Source of the DNA: Flavobacteriales bacterium
GTDB lineage: Bacteria; Bacteroidota; Bacteroidia; NORP154
Length of the DNA: 12,108 nucleotides
Assembly: GCA_012965625.1 (NCBI GenBank)
Contig: DTSC01000172.1
Location: 1-12,108 of the forward strand
Direction: 5' to 3'
Below, one piece after another: positions 8,120-12,108 of the stretch (the stretch's first letter is position 1; each line of letters begins with the position of its first letter). The notes under the pieces were generated by a model, which saw only the letters and a program-made list of their open reading frames with translations, was not told the DNA's origin and did not search any database. A program made the translations under genes and the position numbers.

Positions 8120-8149
8120 TTTGGGAGGTCTAAAAATTAATTACATTTG
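8120..8149 (+). promoter_or_regulatory. Near-consensus Bacteroidetes promoter for rpoD
   Basis: TTTG (8120-8123) and TACATTTG (8142-8149) match the -33 and -7 consensus elements exactly, separated by 18 nt. Transcription would begin near 8155, giving a leader of about 135 nt before the rpoD ATG at 8292. This is the best promoter match in the window and is of the type read by the sigma factor encoded right after it, so self-sustained expression is likely. Confidence 0.7.
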
Positions 8150-8155
8150 TGGAAC

Positions 8156-8177
8156 ATTATCGCATAGATTGCGTAAT
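8156..8177 (+). promoter_or_regulatory. Hairpin at the predicted 5' end of the rpoD mRNA
   Basis: Arms ATTA-t-CGCA (8156-8164) and TGCG-TAAT (8170-8177) pair over eight base pairs with a single bulged T and a five-base loop TAGAT. The hairpin begins at the transcription start predicted from the promoter, so it could cap and stabilise the message. It has no following T-tract and is not a terminator. Its role is inference from position only. Confidence 0.35.
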
Positions 8178-8229
8178 TAAAAACAAGCCGGTTTTTTGTT
8201 CTAAATTTAATTTTGACCGAATAAAAAAA

Positions 8230-8246
8230 ATTGCAATACTTGCAAT
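8230..8246. repeat. Perfect 7-bp inverted repeat in the rpoD leader
   Basis: ATTGCAA-TAC-TTGCAAT is a perfect palindrome of 7-bp arms around a 3-base centre, about 45 nt before the rpoD start. It has operator-like geometry; as RNA the loop would be very tight. A seven-codon mini-ORF (MFFTSIP, 8245-8268) starts at its right end. No regulator can be named from the sequence. Confidence 0.4.
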
Positions 8247-8291
8247 GTTTTTTACTAGCATCCCATAATTAGGGTAGTCTAATTTATCAAT

Positions 8292-9155
8292 ATGAGACAA
8301 TTAAAGATCACCAAATCAATAACCAATAGAGAAAGTGCCTCATTAGATAAGTACTTACAAGAAATAGGAAGAGAAGATTTAATTACAGCAGAACAAGAGG
8401 TTATACTCGCAAAGAAAATTAAGGAAGGAGACCAAGATGCCTTGGAGAAATTAACTAAGGCCAACCTTAGATTTGTGGTCTCGGTTGCTAAACAATATCA
8501 AAACCAAGGATTGACCCTGCCTGACCTTATCAATGAAGGAAATCTGGGACTGATTAAAGCAGGTCAAAGGTTTGATGAAACCAGAGGATTCAAATTTATT
8601 TCATATGCCGTGTGGTGGATCCGTCAATCAATTCTACAGGCTTTAGCTGAGCAGTCTAGGATTGTTAGGCTGCCTTTAAACCAAGTCGGATCATTAAATA
8701 AAATCAACAAGGCATTCTCAAGACTGGAACAGACGCACGAAAGGGAACCTTCACCTGATGAACTCGCAAGAGAATTAGATGTATCGGAAGATAAAGTTAG
8801 AGACACCATTAAAATTTCTGGCAGGCATGTGTCTATGGATGCTCCCTTTGTAACGGGTGAAGAAAACAGCCTTATTGATGTCTTGGAAAATCAGGACTCG
8901 CCTAATGCTGACAATACCTTGCTAACCGAATCTCTTAGAAAGGAAATTGAAAGATCCCTTTCTACATTGACTGATAAGGAAAGAGATGTTGTAAAATATT
9001 TTTTTGGGATTGGCATGACGCATGGATTGACACTTGAAGAAATTGGGTCAAAATTTGACCTTACAAGAGAAAGGGTGAGGCAAATCAAAGAAAAAGCAAT
9101 CAGAAGGCTTCGACATACTTCACGAAGCAAGTTACTCAAGTCATATTTGGGCTAA
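8292..9155 (+). CDS. rpoD: Primary sigma factor RpoD/SigA (Bacteroidetes short type)
   Basis: This is the housekeeping sigma-70 subunit that directs RNA polymerase to vegetative promoters. It is 287 aa, the usual Bacteroidetes length, and lacks region 1.1 and the long non-conserved region of proteobacterial RpoD. Region 1.2 is about 16-45 (SLDKYLQEIGREDLITAEQE). Region 2 is about 50-120: 2.1-2.2 NLRFVVSVAKQY and DLINEGNLGLIKA, 2.3-2.4 FKFISYAVWWIRQSILQAL, which melts and reads the -10/-7 element. Region 3 is about 125-205. Region 4 is about 215-285, with the helix-turn-helix TLEEIGSKFDLTRERVRQIK (247-266) that reads the -33 element. All regions are intact. The ATG at 8292 begins the conserved MRQLKITKSITNRES and lacks a clear Shine-Dalgarno sequence, as is common in this phylum. 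A strong promoter and structured leader precede it. Confidence 0.97.
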   Translation: MRQLKITKSITNRESASLDKYLQEIGREDLITAEQEVILAKKIKEGDQDALEKLTKANLRFVVSVAKQYQNQGLTLPDLINEGNLGLIKAGQRFDETRGFKFISYAVWWIRQSILQALAEQSRIVRLPLNQVGSLNKINKAFSRLEQTHEREPSPDELARELDVSEDKVRDTIKISGRHVSMDAPFVTGEENSLIDVLENQDSPNADNTLLTESLRKEIERSLSTLTDKERDVVKYFFGIGMTHGLTLEEIGSKFDLTRERVRQIKEKAIRRLRHTSRSKLLKSYLG

Positions 9156-9162
9156 CAAAATG

Positions 9163-9176
9163 ATCTTTAAGAAGAT
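9163..9176 (+). terminator. Weak hairpin after rpoD
   Basis: ATCTT (9163-9167), loop TAAG and AAGAT (9172-9176) form a small AT-rich stem 7 nt past the rpoD stop; two further pairs (one G-T) can be added on the outside. There is no good T-tract, so termination would be partial at best. The 106-nt gap to the next gene holds no convincing promoter; TAGTATTG at 9192-9199 has one mismatch to the -7 motif and no -33 partner. Confidence 0.2.
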
Positions 9177-9261
9177 TAATCAAGATAATTTTAGTATTGT
9201 TTTAATAAACAAACTTGCATAATTCAATTAGTTAATGTGGGATTTAGATATTTAGCAAACA

Positions 9262-10776
9262 ATGGAACCAAAAGTTAATAAATCAAACATCACAAAAGAA
9301 CAAACTAAAGTGAATGCGCATCAAGAAAAAAATGGTTATGAAAGCCAATTATCTGATTGGATAAATAGAGAAAGGTCTGCTCTTGCACTGGTTAAGCTAA
9401 CAGGGCAGCTATGGTACGACAAATCTGTTGAGCTTGTTATTTTTAGAAGGCCATTGTTTGACCGGAGGGCAAGTCAGATTTTAAATTTCCATGAGTACGC
9501 CAGGAATGTGGTTAAAAACCCTATTGATATCCATCATACAACCTTATTGGCTGAAGAGCTGACCAAAATGGATCTGGCTCCTTCAAGGATAGACATTGGC
9601 AGGCTGGCCTCTGAATGGTTGGCAGAGAAGGATGATTTTGATAATAATGCAAGGTCTTTCTTAAACAAGAAAGTAGTACATATTTTAGAGGCTGACAATG
9701 ACTACTTAAAGCCAAGGGATGTAGCACTATTTGGGTTTGGCCGGGTTGGAAGGCTTATTGCGAGAGAGATCATTGCACAAGCTGCTAAAGGCCAACAGTT
9801 AAGGCTCAGGGCTATTATTACCCGTACGAATACAGATAAAGATATTATTAAAAGGGCAGAATTGTTAAGGGTAGATTCTGTTCATGGGTTTTTTCCAGGC
9901 ACTGTAATTGAAGACCTTGAAAACAAGGCTATTATCGTAAATGGCCATAAGATTAAGATGATTGAATGCAGTGAGATTGGCAATCTCGATTTAGAAAAAC
10001 ATGGAATCAATGATTCATTGCTAATTGACAACACGGGTATTGTGCGAACAAGAGAAACGCTAGGAATGCACATCAAATCTAAAGGCGTTAGTAAAGTGCT
10101 TCTTACTGCTCCTGGGAAAGACGACATTCCCAATATTGTACATGGTGTAAATCATGATAAATTTGATATTGAGAAGGAAGACCTTTTCTCTGCTGCTTCA
10201 TGTACTACAAATGCAATCATCCCAATTTTGCAAGTAATAGAAAATAGTCTTGGAATAGAAAATGGCCATATTGAAACAATACATGCTTATACCAACGACC
10301 AAAACCTACTGGACAATTATCACAAAAAATACAGAAGGGGGAGGTCAGCTGCATTAAATATGGTAATTACTGAAACAGGTGCAGCAAAAGCAGTAGTTAA
10401 GATCATACCAAAGCTCAAAGGAAAACTTACCGCCAGTGCCGTAAGGGTTCCCACACCAAATGTATCCTTAGCTGTCCTGAAGCTTAGAGTTAAAAAAAAG
10501 ACAAACATTGAAGATGTAAATAGAATAATGAAAGATGCAGCAATGAAAGGGAACTTGGTTGAACAAATTCAATACTCCTATTCCAATGAAACTGTATCTT
10601 CCGATATTGTAGGAAATTCATGTGCAACTGTATTTGATAGCCCCGCCACTATTGTTGGAAACAGTAAGAAGGACATCGTTCTCTATGCATGGTATGATAA
10701 TGAGTATGGGTATTCCTGTCAGGTTGTTAGGCTTGCTAAGTATATTACCAATGTAGTCCGATATAAATACTACTAG
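9262..10776 (+). CDS. Long-form glyceraldehyde-3-phosphate dehydrogenase
   Basis: This enzyme oxidises and phosphorylates glyceraldehyde 3-phosphate to 1,3-bisphosphoglycerate with NAD(P), or runs in reverse for gluconeogenesis, in the cytoplasm. The 504-aa protein is about 150 residues longer than classical GAPDH. The N-terminal part (1-150) is mostly helical and charged with no motif I recognise. The GAPDH core then starts with the dinucleotide loop GFGRVGR (158-164). The catalytic Cys314 lies in AASCTTNAI (311-319) and the catalytic His341 in IHAYTNDQ (340-347). A conserved C-terminal AWYDNEYGYSCQVVRL (476-491) completes the core. Similar long GAPDHs occur in Bacteroidetes and gammaproteobacteria, often next to a classical copy. 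The segment after the second strand reads ITRTNTDKD rather than the usual IND-type, so cofactor preference is uncertain. The menG reading frame follows 30 nt later. Confidence 0.93.
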   Translation: MEPKVNKSNITKEQTKVNAHQEKNGYESQLSDWINRERSALALVKLTGQLWYDKSVELVIFRRPLFDRRASQILNFHEYARNVVKNPIDIHHTTLLAEELTKMDLAPSRIDIGRLASEWLAEKDDFDNNARSFLNKKVVHILEADNDYLKPRDVALFGFGRVGRLIAREIIAQAAKGQQLRLRAIITRTNTDKDIIKRAELLRVDSVHGFFPGTVIEDLENKAIIVNGHKIKMIECSEIGNLDLEKHGINDSLLIDNTGIVRTRETLGMHIKSKGVSKVLLTAPGKDDIPNIVHGVNHDKFDIEKEDLFSAASCTTNAIIPILQVIENSLGIENGHIETIHAYTNDQNLLDNYHKKYRRGRSAALNMVITETGAAKAVVKIIPKLKGKLTASAVRVPTPNVSLAVLKLRVKKKTNIEDVNRIMKDAAMKGNLVEQIQYSYSNETVSSDIVGNSCATVFDSPATIVGNSKKDIVLYAWYDNEYGYSCQVVRLAKYITNVVRYKYY

Positions 10777-10781
10777 TATTT

Positions 10782-10823
10782 ATGTCAAAACAAATAATCC
10801 CTTCAATTGGCATATTCTACTGA
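10782..10823 (+). other. ATG mini-ORF overlapping the menG start in another frame
   Basis: ATG at 10782 is only 5 nt after the GAPDH stop and would encode MSKQIIPSIGIFY before a TGA. It overlaps the proposed TTG start of menG (10807), which is in the +1 frame relative to it. MSK-type openings are common in menG homologues, so this could be the true start separated from the gene by a frameshift, or a short leader coupled to menG, or chance. Confidence 0.3.
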
Positions 10824-11544
10824 TAATTCATCCCGCATAATAAGAAAGAGAGAGCATACTGAACAGATGTTCAACAATATTGCAAGAAGGTATGACTTTC
10901 TCAATCATATCCTCTCTGCAGGTATTGACATCAAATGGAGAAAAAAAGCGATTGCATTGCTAAAGGATGACAATCCCAAACATATTCTGGATATTGCGAC
11001 AGGTACCGGTGATTTGGCAATAGAAGCATTAACCTTAAAACCTGAAAAGGTAATAGGTGTGGATATTGCAGAAAACATGCTTAAGATCGGCCGAAAAAAG
11101 ATCCAAGACAAGAACCTGGAAGGCCTAATAGAATTCAAGCAAGCTGATGCTTGCTCTCTTCCTTTTGGAGACAACACTTTTGATGCGGTAATCGTAGCAT
11201 TTGGCGTAAGGAACTTTGAGGATTTAACTAAAGGTTTAAAAGAAATGAACCGGGTATTAAAGCCTGAAGGAAAGGTTATTATTCTTGAGTTCTCCAATCC
11301 AAAAAAGTTCCCAATTAAACAAGTATACAGTTTCTACTTTAATGGAATCCTTCCGGCAATAGGAAAATTAGTTTCCAGCCATGATTCTGCCTATACTTAC
11401 CTGCCAGATTCAGTGAAAGCGTTTCCAGATGGCATGCATTTCACGAAAAATATGGAAGAAACTGGGTATACGGAAATAAAAACAAGGAAGCTAACACTTG
11501 GTATTGCAAGTATTTATACTGGCATCAAGCAAACTGCCATCTGA
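10807..11544 (+). CDS. menG: Demethylmenaquinone methyltransferase MenG/UbiE
   Basis: This enzyme uses S-adenosylmethionine to methylate demethylmenaquinone, the last step of menaquinone synthesis for respiration. From TTG the protein is 245 aa, normal for the family. The N-terminal signature YDFLNHILSAGIDIKWRKK (29-47) matches UbiE/MenG. SAM-binding motif I is DIATGTGDL (62-70), followed by VIGVDIAENML (82-92), then DAVIVAFGVRNFED (126-139) and RVLKPEGKVIILEF (149-162), and the late UbiE mark YLPDSVKAFP (198-207). No in-frame ATG exists before residue 21, which would remove conserved sequence, and an in-frame stop lies at 10795, so TTG at 10807 is the only sensible start unless a frameshift joins the upstream ATG. 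Bacteroidetes use menaquinone, so MenG is preferred over UbiE as the role. Confidence 0.92.
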   Translation: MAYSTDNSSRIIRKREHTEQMFNNIARRYDFLNHILSAGIDIKWRKKAIALLKDDNPKHILDIATGTGDLAIEALTLKPEKVIGVDIAENMLKIGRKKIQDKNLEGLIEFKQADACSLPFGDNTFDAVIVAFGVRNFEDLTKGLKEMNRVLKPEGKVIILEFSNPKKFPIKQVYSFYFNGILPAIGKLVSSHDSAYTYLPDSVKAFPDGMHFTKNMEETGYTEIKTRKLTLGIASIYTGIKQTAI

Positions 11545-11553
11545 CAACAATCA

Positions 11554-11619
11554 ATGAACTGCCAAAGCGAATTTGTTTCCAAGTTCATATCTTTACCCAA
11601 ACTAGTTTTCTTCAATTGA
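11554..11619 (+). other. 21-codon ATG mini-ORF ending on the porT start codon
   Basis: ATG at 11554 opens a frame of 21 codons (starts MNCQSEFVSK, ends VFFN) whose TGA at 11617-11619 overlaps the proposed porT TTG start (11616-11618) as TTGA. This geometry is that of translational coupling. It lies in the 71-nt gap between menG and porT. No homologue is recognised and it may be chance. Confidence 0.3.
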
Positions 11620-12108
11620 GGTCATTTTTGTCAATATTGATAATAAGTGTGAGCTCTATTCTGTTAGGTCATGATTGTTTTGCCCAAAAACTCAAACCTG
11701 AAAATTTGAGGAAATATGACAGGCAGTGGATTCATTTTGGTTTTCTATTGGGTATCAATCATGCTGATTTCATCGTTAGCCCTAATGATTTTGATTCAAC
11801 CGTTTATGTAGTTGAAGCTAATGGGGATAATGGATTCACGCTTGGCATTGTATCTAACTTAAGGCTAGGCCTCTATTTCGACCTCCGGTTTATCCCAGCA
11901 CTTTCTTTTTCGCAGAGATCACTTGAATATACTTTGCTGGATAATAATAAGATCGTAACCAAGATTAAAAAAATTGAATCTACCTTTTTGGAATTTCCCC
12001 TAGACCTGAAATATAAATCGGTGAGAATCAACAATGGAAGGGCTTTTGTTCTAGGTGGATTACGTTACAGCCTTGACCTGGCTTCACAGAAAAATGTAGA
12101 AAAGGAGG
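11616..12108 (+). CDS. porT: PorT-family type IX secretion system protein (cut by window edge)
   Basis: PorT is a predicted outer-membrane beta-barrel needed for the type IX secretion system, which exports proteins and drives gliding in Bacteroidetes. About 164 codons are visible with no stop, against roughly 220-250 for the whole family. A signal peptide MRSFLSILIISVSSILLG leads to likely cleavage after CFA, before QKLKPEN. The mature start, ENLRKYDRQWIHFGFLLGINHADF, is the typical PorT opening, and alternating strands such as FTLGIVSNLRLGLYFDLRF and FLEFPLDLKYK follow, as expected for an outer-membrane barrel. The start is TTG at 11616; no ATG is available in this frame, and a TTG four codons later (11628) would drop the basic residue of the signal peptide. 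Position after menG agrees with the ubiE-porT order I recall from other Bacteroidetes. Confidence 0.85.
   Translation, partial: MRSFLSILIISVSSILLGHDCFAQKLKPENLRKYDRQWIHFGFLLGINHADFIVSPNDFDSTVYVVEANGDNGFTLGIVSNLRLGLYFDLRFIPALSFSQRSLEYTLLDNNKIVTKIKKIESTFLEFPLDLKYKSVRINNGRAFVLGGLRYSLDLASQKNVEKE

Noticed and set aside
8096..8140. 14-codon ORF (MRLILAQSFGRSKN) between htrA and rpoD
   Set aside because: It overlaps the rpoD promoter, lies upstream of the predicted transcription start, and has no ribosome binding site or recognisable product.
8220..8246. A-tract plus TTGCAATAC/TTGCAATG repeats read as a DnaA-box or origin-like cluster
   Set aside because: There are only two short units, none matching TTATCCACA, and no origin-type gene context; better described as a palindrome in the rpoD leader.
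10905..11297. Antisense ORF of 130 codons inside menG
   Set aside because: It is a shadow of the SAM-binding core of menG, with no protein-like features of its own.
1..12108. Mobile element, CRISPR array, tRNA/rRNA or defence system
   Set aside because: No transposase, integrase, regular spaced repeats, terminal inverted repeats or tRNA-like folds were seen. All main genes are housekeeping or envelope genes with similar base composition.

Overview
The window looks like chromosomal core DNA from a low-GC member of the Bacteroidetes, probably a Cytophagales-type marine or environmental bacterium. Four things point there. The primary sigma factor is short (287 aa) and has no region 1.1. At least three intergenic gaps carry promoters of the Bacteroidetes type (TTTG-like -33, TAnnTTTG -7). 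A PorT-like protein of the type IX secretion system follows the menaquinone methyltransferase gene. Ribosome binding sites are weak throughout. The genus assignment is inference; no rRNA or other species marker is present.

Layout. A divergent gap at 6430-6603 splits the window into two opposite gene trains. The left half (1-6429) lies entirely on the minus strand and reads, in transcription order: dapF (diaminopimelate epimerase), an unrecognised 187-aa protein, a GNAT acetyltransferase, mltG (endolytic murein transglycosylase), an alpha-D-phosphohexomutase, a DUF2279-type exported protein, and a family-4-like glycosyltransferase cut by the left edge. Most junctions overlap or touch (8-nt overlap, 1-nt gap, 1-nt overlap, 60-nt gap, 1-nt overlap, 175-nt gap), so the first six genes are probably one operon or two, with a further promoter before the glycosyltransferase. 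The right half (6604-12108) is on the plus strand: an HtrA/Deg protease with two PDZ domains, the housekeeping sigma factor rpoD, a long-form glyceraldehyde-3-phosphate dehydrogenase, menG/ubiE, and the start of porT, cut by the right edge.

How the genes fit together. The left train is envelope-centred: DapF makes meso-diaminopimelate for peptidoglycan and lysine, MltG cuts nascent glycan strands, the phosphohexomutase supplies sugar 1-phosphates, and the glycosyltransferase probably builds a surface glycan. The right train combines envelope protein quality control (HtrA), transcription (RpoD), central carbon metabolism (GAPDH), respiration (MenG) and protein secretion (PorT). I see no mobile element, CRISPR array, tRNA, rRNA or phage gene, and no clear new defence or biosynthetic system.

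The points most worth a second look are small: menG and porT both seem to lack an in-frame ATG and are each preceded by an ATG mini-ORF in another frame; rpoD has a structured leader behind a near-consensus promoter; and an unrecognised protein sits between dapF and a GNAT gene.
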